Notes under the pieces: model-generated
Told to the model about the DNA's origin: nothing
The model's input: the letters and a program-made list of their open reading frames with translations, nothing else
The model's database searches: none
Program-made: the position numbers and the translations under genes
Shown: positions 35,417 through 44,218 of the stretch, in pieces
How the letters are laid out: the number at the start of each line of letters is the position of its first letter
Numbering within the stretch: position 1 is the first letter of the stretch
Assembly: GCF_051857545.1 (NCBI RefSeq)
Contig: NZ_JBPZHB010000001.1
Span: forward strand, 930,001-994,000
Length of the DNA stretch: 64,000 nucleotides
Source: Larkinella sp051857545
GTDB taxonomy: Bacteria > Bacteroidota > Bacteroidia > Cytophagales > Spirosomataceae
Direction of reading: 5' to 3'

Positions 35417-36904
35417 TCAGCGGTGATCGATGAGCACCACCACCGGCACGATGCTGCCGGTGGCCTGGCCCTCGACCTGGAATGCGATCCGGTTCGGTTC
35501 ATAGCGGATTTTGGTGAAATCGATCAGGCTCTCCGCGCTTAGGGTTTTCTGAAGCCGGTCGAGCAACCGCCCCCCCTGCGCACTCCGCAGCGTTCGGTTC
35601 ATGCGGCCGCTGTCGACGGGCCGGTTTGCGAACAGCAACAAAAAATAATCCGTCCCGGTGTTGTTATCCAGCTCAATGGTGTTGGTGGGTGGGTAAGCCA
35701 CGGTGGTGTTGGCGCCGAGCAACGGACTGTAATCCACCAGCTTCCCGTCCGGCCGTTTTTCGCTGTACGGAAAAAGCCGGGTCAAATCGGAATTGGGTCG
35801 TTCGTCGGTACCGAAGGCAAACAGGTAAGCCTGCCGGTCGTTGTTGATCAGAAACTTGAATTCGTCGCCCGACACATTGGGTTTGTTCATGCGGTAGACC
35901 AGCATCCCGGCGGTTTTCGAAGCGGCTTCGTCGATGTGAAGCCCCATTTCGCCCATTCCCTTCTGCTCAAACTGCACAGCCGCCTTGAAGCCGCCAATCT
36001 GGTAGGTCGCCAGTTGCTGCATCGGCGGGTAGAGTTGCACACCGTAGCGGGTGAACGTCGCCAGATCGGCGTACCGAATCCAGCAGAATCCCTGTTTGCC
36101 CCAGCCCGGCCCCCGGCTGTTGACGATCCGGAACGCTCCGCCAAACTGCTCATCGTCGTAGCCCAGAATGCACAGCGCGTGGCCCATGCCCGACTGGCCT
36201 TTGGTTTGCAACTGCTTCTGTTTGTTCGCCAGCAACGTCAGATCCTCCTGACCGGGTTGCCAGACCTCCTGATTCAACTGGTCGAAAGAGGGCGTCATCA
36301 GAATGCTGACTACCACCGGAAGTCCCTCCGCCAGCACATTTTTCAGCTTGGACACTTTTTCACTGACGGGATCGTCCAGCCGCAGAAACCGCTGCGATTC
36401 GGCCACGCGGTAGCGCATCGCCAATGTTCTGAATTTTCGTGTATCGGCCTGACTGCAAGCAGGATAGCCTAAATAGCTGAACGGGATGATGCCCTTGTGC
36501 TGAATGACGTTCGTCGCTGAATCGATCCGCAATCCATTCTGACAATACGGATCGTTCCTGAGTTTGGCTTCTTCGTAGAGATAGGTCGGCGAAAAGGCCA
36601 GCTTGTTGATTTCCACCCGATTGGTGGTATTGAGCCGCCGGGCTTCCATGATGGTGCGGAGGTAGTAGCCCAAAGCAAAGGCCAGACAGGTACCGTGTTT
36701 TCCCTGGTCGAGGGGTTGGGGGCAATAGGCTTCGTAGGATACCCGCGCCGGGAGTTGCTGTAGCCCAAACTTCCGGATAACCGGCGGTTTGGCCGGAATC
36801 CGGAGGTAGCTGTCATCGTCCATAATGAGTCCGTAATTAAACGCATCCTGAGCAAAGAGGGGGAGGGTTAGCAGGAGGCAGAACAGAAAAGTGAGCCGTT
36901 TCAT
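35417..36904 (-). CDS. secreted papain-like (C1 family) cysteine peptidase
   Basis: The 495-residue product has a signal peptide ending in LPLFAQ. The papain active site is complete: oxyanion Gln67 and nucleophile Cys73 in PLDQGKHGTCLAFA, His242 in GMGHALCILGYDD, and Asn262 in FRIVNSRGPGWG, followed by GFCWIRYADL. The C-terminal 200 residues (about 300-495) form an additional region without recognised motifs. No propeptide of usual length is seen; the catalytic domain starts within about 50 residues of the signal cleavage site. It follows the sigma/anti-sigma-like pair on the same strand and may belong to that unit. Confidence 0.85.
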   Translation of the reverse strand: MKRLTFLFCLLLTLPLFAQDAFNYGLIMDDDSYLRIPAKPPVIRKFGLQQLPARVSYEAYCPQPLDQGKHGTCLAFALGYYLRTIMEARRLNTTNRVEINKLAFSPTYLYEEAKLRNDPYCQNGLRIDSATNVIQHKGIIPFSYLGYPACSQADTRKFRTLAMRYRVAESQRFLRLDDPVSEKVSKLKNVLAEGLPVVVSILMTPSFDQLNQEVWQPGQEDLTLLANKQKQLQTKGQSGMGHALCILGYDDEQFGGAFRIVNSRGPGWGKQGFCWIRYADLATFTRYGVQLYPPMQQLATYQIGGFKAAVQFEQKGMGEMGLHIDEAASKTAGMLVYRMNKPNVSGDEFKFLINNDRQAYLFAFGTDERPNSDLTRLFPYSEKRPDGKLVDYSPLLGANTTVAYPPTNTIELDNNTGTDYFLLLFANRPVDSGRMNRTLRSAQGGRLLDRLQKTLSAESLIDFTKIRYEPNRIAFQVEGQATGSIVPVVVLIDHR

Positions 36905-36916
36905 GGACAGAAGGGG

Positions 36917-36973
36917 TTATCGGAAACCAATGGGCAGCGCCAGCAGGCTGATCAGCCAAAGGAACCTTTTCAT
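36917..36973 (-). other. possible 18-codon ORF encoding a signal-peptide-like peptide
   Basis: Between the TPR membrane protein and the C1 peptidase, the minus strand reads MKRFLWLISLLALPIGFR then TAA. It starts 13 bases after the upstream gene and ends 12 bases before the peptidase start. The peptide has a basic start and hydrophobic core like the peptidase signal sequence (MKRLTFLFCLLLTLP). It could be a leader peptide, a small membrane peptide, a relic of a partial duplication, or chance. Confidence 0.3.
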
Positions 36974-36986
36974 GGTAGGGAACGGG

Positions 36987-37826
36987 TTATTCGTTTAAAC
37001 GGCTGCGTAGTTTTCGGGCTTCTTCCTGATACGGGTGTCCATCCGTTCTGGCAATGCGGGTCAGGATCGACCGGGCTTCCCGGCGCTGCCGGTTGTGTAA
37101 ATACGCCAGACTGAGATACCACTCTGCGCAGGCCCGCCAGTGGCCGGGATAGCCTTCCAACACGGTTTTCTGCAAAATCGGGATGGCCTCGCGGAGTTGC
37201 CGTTGCTGCAGCAGCCGGGCACCCTGCCAAACGGCCAGCGAGTCCTGCGCCACGGCGGCTGAGTCGGCCGTACCGGCGGCATCGGTTTCATCGGGCGGTT
37301 CGATGGGCAGCGGGGCGGCTTTGGGCGTGGGTTTGAAAAGGGCGTCGGCCAGCAGCAGACCCGGATCTGCGGGGGGGGCGGGCGTCGGCGGTGGGGGCAG
37401 TGACCGAACCGTGTCGGCGGGTTGGGGTTGCGAACCGGTAGTGTCTTTTTGGGCAATCGGCGTTTCCGGGCCGTCCAAACCGTCGGTTTTGTAGAGTCGC
37501 CAGAACAGCCCAAGGGTCAGCAGCACCGTGGCTGCGGCCAGCCAGACGGCGGGGCGTTGCCAGAGCGGGCGGACGGTCACCTCGGCGGGTTGGGCGGTTT
37601 TTTCCGTGGCCAGTTCCTCCTTTGCTTTGGCGTAGAAGGCCGCGGCTTCCTGCTCGAAAGACAGGAGCCTCATGCCCCGCCGGACCCGCTGCTGGACTTG
37701 CAGTTCCCGTTGCAGGGCTTCATTCTGGCGGAGTTGTTCTTCAAAGGCGGTTTTTTCGCCGGGCGTCATCTGGTCGGACAGATAAGCCGCGATATCGTCG
37801 TGCTGTTGATCCGTCAGTTCTTCCAT
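36987..37826 (-). CDS. anti-sigma-like membrane protein with C-terminal TPR-like repeats
   Basis: The product is 279 residues from ATG 37826, overlapping the end of the sigma gene by 13 bases; a TTG at 37835 is an alternative. Residues 1-75 are helical (DIAAYLSDQMTPGEKTAFEEQL), as in the cytoplasmic part of Bacteroidota anti-sigma-type proteins. One membrane helix lies near residues 94-112 (AVWLAAATVLLTLGLFWRL). A Pro/Ala-rich linker leads to a periplasmic part with TPR-like helices (ARLLQQRQLREAIPILQKTV and CAEWYLSLAYLHNRQRREAR). I infer that it senses or holds the partner sigma factor. Confidence 0.7.
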   Translation of the reverse strand: MEELTDQQHDDIAAYLSDQMTPGEKTAFEEQLRQNEALQRELQVQQRVRRGMRLLSFEQEAAAFYAKAKEELATEKTAQPAEVTVRPLWQRPAVWLAAATVLLTLGLFWRLYKTDGLDGPETPIAQKDTTGSQPQPADTVRSLPPPPTPAPPADPGLLLADALFKPTPKAAPLPIEPPDETDAAGTADSAAVAQDSLAVWQGARLLQQRQLREAIPILQKTVLEGYPGHWRACAEWYLSLAYLHNRQRREARSILTRIARTDGHPYQEEARKLRSRLNE

Positions 37827-38479
37827 GATTGACAATCGGAAAGGTATTGTTTGAACAGTCCGACGAATCTTTTTTTGGCGCGGTGATGGAGTAATTTTCC
37901 GTGCCCATCTGCTTTTTCTTCCATTAGTTCAAAATCTTTCAATTTCATTCCGTTTACGTAATGCTCCCACATTAGTTTTTGCTGAACGGGCGTTAGTTTT
38001 TCATAGGCTTTGCGGGCGGCAATCCGCATGCAATCGTCTTCTTCGGCAGCCTCATCCGTGGCGGGTTCGGGCCCTAGGGGCCGGTCATCAAACTCCCGGA
38101 AGAGCGAATCCCAATCGACTCTGAGGGACATTTCTTTTTTTTGTTTTTTCCACCACCCCCGCCATTTATTAATACAGATCCGACCGACATAACTGATGGG
38201 TTTATAGCCCCGGCAAATAAACTTTCCGGAATAAATATCGTCCATAAACTGGACCAGCGTATCCTGAATCAAATCCTGAATGTCGTCTTCACTGGTGCCG
38301 AATTTCTGGGCATAGTTAAAGAAAAACTTATACAAACGTTTCGTCAGACACATCCAGGCCGTTTCGTTGCGCGGATCTTCATGAACCAGGGCCTGGCAAA
38401 ACAGATCGGGATTATTTTCAAGGTGAAGGCAGGGGTCAGTAGGAGCAGAGGAGGAAGATTTCTGTAGAAATTTAAACAT
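37814..38479 (-). CDS. ECF-type sigma-70 family RNA polymerase sigma factor
   Basis: The 221-residue protein has a region-2-like part (CLTKRLYKFFFNYAQKFG, DDIQDLIQDTLVQFMDDI, YVGRICINKWRGWWKKQKKE) and a region-4-like part (AYEKLTPVQQKLMWEHYVNGMKLKDFELME, LLHHRAKKRFVGLF). The layout fits ECF sigma factors with an N-terminal extension of about 40 residues. It probably directs transcription of the surrounding protease and SrfB/SrfC-like genes together with the membrane protein encoded downstream; targets are inference. A 12-bp inverted repeat ends 11 bases before its ATG. Confidence 0.85.
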   Translation of the reverse strand: MFKFLQKSSSSAPTDPCLHLENNPDLFCQALVHEDPRNETAWMCLTKRLYKFFFNYAQKFGTSEDDIQDLIQDTLVQFMDDIYSGKFICRGYKPISYVGRICINKWRGWWKKQKKEMSLRVDWDSLFREFDDRPLGPEPATDEAAEEDDCMRIAARKAYEKLTPVQQKLMWEHYVNGMKLKDFELMEEKADGHGKLLHHRAKKRFVGLFKQYLSDCQSWKN

Positions 38480-38490
38480 ACATACAAACG

Positions 38491-38544
38491 GGTCAGATGG
38501 AGTCCAAGTAGCAGTTAAAACTACTAAAATCTCTCCATCTGACC
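38491..38544. repeat. 12-bp perfect inverted repeat in the leader of the sigma factor gene
   Basis: GGTCAGATGGAG at 38491-38502 and its exact complement at 38533-38544 are separated by 30 bases that contain a smaller AGTAG/CTACT inverted repeat (38507-38525 region). On the minus strand it lies after the 38570 gene and ends 11 bases before the sigma ATG at 38479. It could be an RNA hairpin controlling translation, a terminator/attenuator, or a protein-binding operator. No T-tract follows in the minus direction, which argues against a simple terminator. Confidence 0.75.
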
Positions 38545-38569
38545 ATTTGTAGTTAATTAAATTTTCAGA

Positions 38570-39178
38570 TCAGGCACTTTGGCGGTACGGTGCCGGACGA
38601 AGGCTTATGGTGTCGCGCGAGACATGCCGGCGCATTTCCGGCACGGTGAAATTGAGGAAGTCGAACCACATTTCTTCGCGGTTGGCGTAGTATTCCCAAA
38701 TCCGCTGCACCTGACCCGCCAGTTCCACCTCGCCCTCGAACAGCGGGTGTTTGACCACCTGCATCTGAAAGTCCCGGATCTGGGCGTGAACGGTTCCGCC
38801 GACGATAAAGGGCTGGTTGGTGGCGTAGGCATCGGCCAGCATGAACAGATACACCTGCCAGCGCCCGAGCCGCCCGAGGGCTTTGACGTCCATCCAGATG
38901 GCACCAATTTCGGCCACGTCTTCCTCCCGAATTTGGCTGTCTTCCAGTATCTGGGCTTTAATTTCGGCCGGCAGCACATCAAAATACCGATGCGGTGGGC
39001 GGGCGTTGACAAAATAGCCGGCCGTCCATTCGCCGGGTTGATCGCTATCCTGAAAGACCCGCACGGTGGTGTGTTTCAGGAATTCTGGGTCAACGCTAAT
39101 GCCCTGACTGCGTTGACGGTACGTTTCGATAAACCGGTAAAGATCCGTTGTGCTTTGAAGCAAAAATGTCTGTAACAT
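38570..39178 (-). CDS. hypothetical cytoplasmic protein, 202 residues
   Basis: I do not recognise the family. It has no signal peptide or membrane helix. Visible features are a mixed alpha/beta composition, with TTVRVFQDSDQPGEWTAGYF, EEDVAEIGAIWMDVKALG and QVYLFMLADAYATNQPFIVGG. The order of an antiparallel sheet followed by helices could suit a GNAT-like or N-acyl-amino-acid-synthase-like fold, but this is only an impression. It is upstream of and co-directional with the sigma factor, separated by the inverted repeat. Confidence 0.6.
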   Translation of the reverse strand: MLQTFLLQSTTDLYRFIETYRQRSQGISVDPEFLKHTTVRVFQDSDQPGEWTAGYFVNARPPHRYFDVLPAEIKAQILEDSQIREEDVAEIGAIWMDVKALGRLGRWQVYLFMLADAYATNQPFIVGGTVHAQIRDFQMQVVKHPLFEGEVELAGQVQRIWEYYANREEMWFDFLNFTVPEMRRHVSRDTISLRPAPYRQSA

Positions 39179-39246
39179 GATCGCAGATGGTTTGATTTTT
39201 CATCCATCTATTGCGGTTATGACAAGAAGTTATCATCTCGTTTGAC

Positions 39247-39254
39247 TAATTTTG
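39247..39254 (+). promoter_or_regulatory. candidate -7 box of the LuxR-type regulator gene
   Basis: TAATTTTG fits the Bacteroidota -7 consensus TAnnTTTG. Transcription would begin near 39259, just ahead of the GTG start at 39278, and downstream of the alternative TTG at 39242, which supports the shorter protein. No clear TTTG lies at the expected -33 distance. Confidence 0.4.
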
Positions 39255-39277
39255 ACGGTCTACTATTCCTCCTTATC

Positions 39278-39934
39278 GTGAAAGGCAAAATCAAAGTGCT
39301 GCTCCTCGACGACCATAAAGTGGTGATCGACGGTCTGCTGAGTTTACTCCGTGACGACCCGCAAATTGAAATCGAAGAGGTGTTTACCAATGGCGAGGAG
39401 GCCCTGCAGTTTTTTAAAAATGGAACGGGCAAAGAACCGCTGGTCGATGTGGTCGTGGCCGATTTGCGCATGCGCCGGGGAATCAGCGGGCTGGAATTTG
39501 TGGTGCAGCTACGCTCCGTGTCGCCCCGAACCCGGGTTATTATTCTGAGCATGTCCGAAGACTCGAAAGACATTCATGCCGCCATTCGGCTGGGCGTATC
39601 CGGGTATTTGTTTAAAAGCCAGGACGTCGATCTGGTTCGGAAAGCCATTTATGAGGTGATTCGAGACGACCGGCCTTACATGAGCCAGGAAGTATTGCGA
39701 ACGTTTGTCGATTCGCAGGAAGAAAAACAACCCGAGCAAATCCGCCAGCTCACGGCCCGGGAAATTGAAGTGCTGCGGCTGATCGCCCAGGAGTTTACCA
39801 CCGCCGAAATTGCCGACAAACTGAACATCAGCGAAGCGACCGTGGATACGCACCGCCGGAATATGATCCAGAAACTGAAAGTAAAGAGCATTGTCGGACT
39901 GGCCAACTTTGCCATTCGGAACGGACTGGTGTAG
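39278..39934 (+). CDS. NarL/FixJ (LuxR-type) response regulator
   Basis: The product is 218 residues from GTG 39278 (MKGKIKVLLLDDHKVV). The receiver domain has the acidic pair DDH, phospho-acceptor Asp62 in VVVADLRM, and the conserved Lys in YLFKSQD. The C-terminal LuxR HTH (about 145-210) reads LTAREIEVLRLIAQEFTTAEIADKLNISEATVDTHRRNM. This class pairs with HisKA_3 kinases such as the one at 41531. The two genes flank the lipoprotein gene at 40046, so they likely form one system. Confidence 0.92.
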   Translation: MKGKIKVLLLDDHKVVIDGLLSLLRDDPQIEIEEVFTNGEEALQFFKNGTGKEPLVDVVVADLRMRRGISGLEFVVQLRSVSPRTRVIILSMSEDSKDIHAAIRLGVSGYLFKSQDVDLVRKAIYEVIRDDRPYMSQEVLRTFVDSQEEKQPEQIRQLTAREIEVLRLIAQEFTTAEIADKLNISEATVDTHRRNMIQKLKVKSIVGLANFAIRNGLV

Positions 39935-40045
39935 AAACCGGGTGGCGAAAATCTTTTTTTTTGCCTGATAACCTTCCCCCTGAGCGGGTCATAGATGGGT
40001 GTTCCCGGACCAAACCGGGCGTTCCAACCCAACATCTCCAGCTCT

Positions 40046-41509
40046 ATGAACATCTCTGGTACATTTTTTCGCTTGCCGGTTGCTGTCCGCCGATTCGTGT
40101 TCGGCCCGCTGACCCTGGCCGGTTTTCTGGTTCTGATGACCGGTGCCTGTAAAAAAGAAACGGACCCCGCTCCGGTTTCCAATTCGCCCATCACGCTGTT
40201 CACTTCCCCGAGTAACCCGCTCGTGGCTCGCATCGACAACAAAGCCGACGGGATTCTGGAACTGTACGGCACGAAAAATGCCGCCGGGGTAACCCAGCAA
40301 CTCACCATGCTGGTTCACCAGATGGACCCCAGTTCGAAGGATGCGACGTATTTGCTGCTCGATGAGCAATCGAGGCTGAAAACCATTCTGGGGCAGGATG
40401 GCTCTAAAATCGCGCTGAAATGGCAGACGGAAAGCCGGGCGACGGTAACCTACATTTCGGCCGATGGGGAGAATCAGGTGAATACCGAAATCGATCTGGA
40501 TGAGGAAATCACCGGAGGGCGGCTGGCGGCCCCGGCGATCAATCCGGTTTTTCGGGCAGGCAGCGGTACTTCGGTTCGCAACAACCAGCCGCTGCGACTC
40601 CGGCAGGAGTTTGCCAACGACGCCGTTTCTATTCCGTCGGGTGCGCGAAAAGCCGCCGGACAGCAGGAAGTTACCATCAACCTGACCAATTGTGGAGGCT
40701 TACCGTCCGATGCTGAATATGTATCGGTCATCATGTATAAAAGCCCGGCCAGTAAAAGCAATCGGGTTGGCGAATTTAAGGCCCATCGGGTGACCAAAGG
40801 GATGTATAGCGTGATTCTACCGACGGACGTGAGTGCCGAGGTGAATCTGTCGAATCAGGATATTTGCAAAGGCGTCGGTAAGGTTTTCGACAAGATTTTG
40901 TGCAATAAAGTGACCAAAGTGCTGCGGAAAGTGGGCTCTAAAGCACCGAAGGCTACGCCCTGGACGCTGATTGGCGGTTTTATACTGGATAAGGGATTGG
41001 GGAAACTGTGTGAGATCACTACGCCGGAGGGCGAACTCTGCAAAGCCAATTTTGAAGATGAAAAGAAGAACTACTGGATCGGTAATGTGCTCTTTATTGC
41101 CAAAGCCGTACCGACTTCCGGGGGTGAACCCAGGTATTCCAGACTCACCGATCCGATCGATGGAAAAGCATCGTACCCGGATTTGTCCGTCGAACTGGGC
41201 GCCGAACTGAAGGTGCAGCCGCTGGCACTCTCGCCCGACCGGCCCGTGGCCCAACAGTCGTATGTGGCGCGTGCGTCCATCCATTGCGTTCCGGTCAATT
41301 CCCGGGTGTCGCTCCGTGTGGTAGGAACCGATTCGTATACGGATGAAGTATCAACGGTGGTTTATTCGCTGGATGCCAACGGGGCTTTCAATTTCAGTCT
41401 GACCATACCGGGTGCCAAAACGTCCGGTATCCAGGACGAAATCAAGTTGACCGTGACACTTCCCGATGGAAAGGTGATCACCAAAACGGCCTCACTGATT
41501 TTTGGGTAA
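40046..41509 (+). CDS. lipoprotein of unknown function
   Basis: The product is 487 residues from ATG 40046. The N-terminus MNISGTFF...LTLAGFLVLMTGAC has a lipobox (TGAC) with Cys near residue 37, so it is a predicted lipoprotein. The mature protein is beta-rich in the first part and contains a Cys-containing segment (ICKGVGKVFDKILCNKV, GKLCEITTPEGELCKANF) and a C-terminal beta-sandwich-like region (about 390-487). I do not recognise the family. It lies between a response regulator and the tail-to-tail sensor kinase. Confidence 0.7.
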   Translation: MNISGTFFRLPVAVRRFVFGPLTLAGFLVLMTGACKKETDPAPVSNSPITLFTSPSNPLVARIDNKADGILELYGTKNAAGVTQQLTMLVHQMDPSSKDATYLLLDEQSRLKTILGQDGSKIALKWQTESRATVTYISADGENQVNTEIDLDEEITGGRLAAPAINPVFRAGSGTSVRNNQPLRLRQEFANDAVSIPSGARKAAGQQEVTINLTNCGGLPSDAEYVSVIMYKSPASKSNRVGEFKAHRVTKGMYSVILPTDVSAEVNLSNQDICKGVGKVFDKILCNKVTKVLRKVGSKAPKATPWTLIGGFILDKGLGKLCEITTPEGELCKANFEDEKKNYWIGNVLFIAKAVPTSGGEPRYSRLTDPIDGKASYPDLSVELGAELKVQPLALSPDRPVAQQSYVARASIHCVPVNSRVSLRVVGTDSYTDEVSTVVYSLDANGAFNFSLTIPGAKTSGIQDEIKLTVTLPDGKVITKTASLIFG

Positions 41510-41530
41510 AAAGCTGAAAATTAGGGAAAT

Positions 41531-43504
41531 TTAACGGGCCGGACTCACCAACGGCTCGTTGAGTTGTTGATGGATGGGCGGTTTTGGCAGATTGATCTCA
41601 ATCAACGGAATCCGAATCTGAACCCAGGTGCCTCCGCCGTCCGGCAGGTTCGATACGTTGATGGTGCCGCTCATCAATCCCGCCCGTTCGTTGATGCTTC
41701 GCAGTCCTTTTCCCTGTGGAAACTGGTCAGGATCGAAGCCCAAACCGTCGTCGCGGACGCTCAGTTTCAGGAACTTCCGGTTTTCGTCGACCATAAACCG
41801 GATGGTGGCTTCACTGGCCTGGGCGTGTTTCAGAATGTTGGTGACCAGTTCGAGGCAGACGCAGTAGAGATGAAACTTGGCAATCCGGTTCAGTTGCTCT
41901 TCCATACCACTCAACTGGAGAACAAAGCTGGTTTTGCCGGCCCGGTTTAGGCTGTTGGTCAGTTGTTGGAGGCTGCTGCCCAGCCCGCGTTCGTCGAGTT
42001 CGTCGGGCCAGAAATTATGGGCGATCAGCCGGATGCCGTCGTAGGCGTCCTGTACGGATTGCAACAGCGAATGTAGGGCCGAACGGTCGATAATGGGCTG
42101 TTTGTCAGGGTTATTGAGTTCGCTCAGGCGGGTTCGGATGCTAAACAGAACGCTGCCCAACTGGTCGTGTAATTCGTCGGCCACCCGGCGCCGTTCCTGA
42201 ATCTGTCCGGCAATGAGGGCTTCTTCCATTTCTATTTTTTTGCGAATCTCCTGTTCGTAAGCGGCCAGTTCGGCGATTTCGCGTTGGCGTTTCATCTGCC
42301 GGACCGACCGTCGTTCGTTCCGGATGTAGTCGGCCAGCCCCACCGACATGAACGTAAATTCCAGCAGCGAACCAATGTTCTGGGAATAGTGAATCAGAAG
42401 ACCGGTTCCGGGAATGATGCCGATCCGGTTGAGCACAAAGAGCGCAAAACCGAGGGAGTAACACATGGAAGCAATGACATAAAATTTCGAGGACGTCTGC
42501 CCTTGCCGCCACGTCAGCACCCCGGCTACAAACATGCCGATGACCAGCGGACAGGAACTCATCAGGGCCACAAACTGGAGTGACAAGGGCAGCAATTCGA
42601 GCAGATTGATCCCGACCAGGATCACGCTCAGGCCACACAGAATCCAGAGGGTGAAATACAGGCGGGGAGTCGTTTGCCGCAGGTTCAGCGCCCGGGAATA
42701 AAAAACGATAAACGTAAAAAACACGCCCAGCGAAAACAACCCCAGACCGTGTTCGGCCAGCCAGGTCGAGCTGGGCCAGAGGTAGCGGATGCCGATGTTA
42801 CTCCCCCGGCAAGCTTCGTAAAACAGGTAGGAAAGCAGGTAAAACGCCAGGTAGAGATAGCTGATAATCCGGGTAAAGAGCCAGATGACGAGGTGATAAA
42901 GCAGCATCAGACACAGCGTTCCCCAGTAAAAGCCCCACAGCAGGGTAGCCACCTGGGCATGGGCCTGAAACCCCTTTTCTTCCCAGATGATGAGCGGGAA
43001 GTAGCTGTGAAGCTGGCGGTTATCGATGTGGACATAAACGGTATACAGTTCCCCGGGCCGGAGCGGCAGGGGAAAGACGTAGGTATTTGACGAAATCGGC
43101 CGGCTGTTGCGCCCCAGGGCATCGCCCGCCCGGAAGCGGGTTATTTTACCGTTGTGGTCGATCAGGTAGAGATCGATTTCCCTGATGTTACCAAAGCCGA
43201 CTTCGAACAGGTAGCGGCTTTCCGGCCGAATGTCCTGATTCAAAAGCTGAAAGCGGAACCAGTAGCTGCTATTGGCAAAAACCAGGTTGGGGGTTTCCTG
43301 CAAACTGGGTTGAAAAAGGCGGGCCAGTGCGGGTTTGCGTACATCGTTGATCGTCAGATGATCCAGGGTGTCGGCCAGAAAATCCACCCGCCGTCCCAGG
43401 CTGTATTTTGGTTGCGTTGCCGAGAGCAAAACCGGAAGGCTGGCGTAGACGTCTGCTGCACGGATGCCGAGGAACAGGAGGAGCAGGAAGAACCGGAAAG
43501 GCAT
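41531..43504 (-). CDS. 7TMR-DISM sensor histidine kinase (HisKA_3 type)
   Basis: The 657-residue product has a signal peptide and a 7TMR-DISM extracellular domain (about 30-180; ANSSYWFRFQLLN and FEVGFGNIREIDLYLID). Seven membrane helices cover about 187-395. A coiled linker leads to the HisKA_3 box ERRRVADELHDQLGSVL with phospho-acceptor His446. The HATPase_c domain has ELVTNILKHAQA, DDGLGFDP and GKGLRSINERAGLM. Extracellular DISM domains are thought to bind carbohydrates or other ligands. The kinase ends tail to tail with the lipoprotein gene and probably signals to the LuxR-type regulator at 39278. Confidence 0.9.
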   Translation of the reverse strand: MPFRFFLLLLFLGIRAADVYASLPVLLSATQPKYSLGRRVDFLADTLDHLTINDVRKPALARLFQPSLQETPNLVFANSSYWFRFQLLNQDIRPESRYLFEVGFGNIREIDLYLIDHNGKITRFRAGDALGRNSRPISSNTYVFPLPLRPGELYTVYVHIDNRQLHSYFPLIIWEEKGFQAHAQVATLLWGFYWGTLCLMLLYHLVIWLFTRIISYLYLAFYLLSYLFYEACRGSNIGIRYLWPSSTWLAEHGLGLFSLGVFFTFIVFYSRALNLRQTTPRLYFTLWILCGLSVILVGINLLELLPLSLQFVALMSSCPLVIGMFVAGVLTWRQGQTSSKFYVIASMCYSLGFALFVLNRIGIIPGTGLLIHYSQNIGSLLEFTFMSVGLADYIRNERRSVRQMKRQREIAELAAYEQEIRKKIEMEEALIAGQIQERRRVADELHDQLGSVLFSIRTRLSELNNPDKQPIIDRSALHSLLQSVQDAYDGIRLIAHNFWPDELDERGLGSSLQQLTNSLNRAGKTSFVLQLSGMEEQLNRIAKFHLYCVCLELVTNILKHAQASEATIRFMVDENRKFLKLSVRDDGLGFDPDQFPQGKGLRSINERAGLMSGTINVSNLPDGGGTWVQIRIPLIEINLPKPPIHQQLNEPLVSPAR

Positions 43505-43756
43505 ACGATCAGGCTGAAAAGAGGATTCTACGTCTTTGAATGCCAGAAGTTTACGCAGAATTACCCATTCACTGCAACTAAATGCTGTAAAATCATGGCT
43601 GGCTTGAGTACAAATAGCAGAAAGTGGGTATTTTTTGAAAGGCAGCTTTTTCCGTAGTTAAAAAAAAATTAAAGGAACCGATAACCTTGAAACCGTAGAC
43701 AGAATAGATGGTCAAACGCTTCGGACGGGGCGGAAAACCATAAACTATTTTTCTGT

Positions 43757-44218
43757 ATGAAGTCACTCATCGCCTTTCGCAATCGGACCGGAATCACGGT
43801 CGCCTGTGTCGCCGGTCTGCTTACACTGTTCTCCTGCAACACGACGAGAGAACCGGTTTATCAAGGCAGTTACCAGGAAGCCAATGCTTTCGTCGGCCAG
43901 TATGCCGGTCTGCTCATGAACCAGTATTACCCGAATACGGGCCGCGATTACCAGGGCATCACCAACCAGTGGAATTATGACCCGGATACCCGTCGCTACA
44001 CCATCGACATGACCTCGACCTGGGTGGGGCGGGGGTGCTGGATTTGCGACGAGTGCCAGGTGGAAGCCCGGGGTTATCTCTACGTCAACGACGATGGCAC
44101 CCAGCCCCAGTTTAAAATGGAACGCGTGAACGACTGTGCGCTGGGGCACGATTTGCAGGGGTTGATGATTGGCACGCTGATCAACGTGGCGGCTGATGAA
44201 TTAAGCAAAGGGAATTGA
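43757..44218 (+). CDS. small lipoprotein of unknown function
   Basis: The 153-residue product has a lipoprotein signal (VAGLLTLFSC, Cys near residue 27). The mature part contains a CWICDEC cluster, an acidic patch and a C-terminal GHDLQGLMIGTLINVAADEL helix. I do not recognise the family. Its stop overlaps the next start as TGATG, so it is translated together with the LecA-like protein gene. A 252-base intergenic region (43505-43756) separates it from the divergent kinase; a weak TATTTTTC box lies just before the ATG. Confidence 0.65.
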   Translation: MKSLIAFRNRTGITVACVAGLLTLFSCNTTREPVYQGSYQEANAFVGQYAGLLMNQYYPNTGRDYQGITNQWNYDPDTRRYTIDMTSTWVGRGCWICDECQVEARGYLYVNDDGTQPQFKMERVNDCALGHDLQGLMIGTLINVAADELSKGN

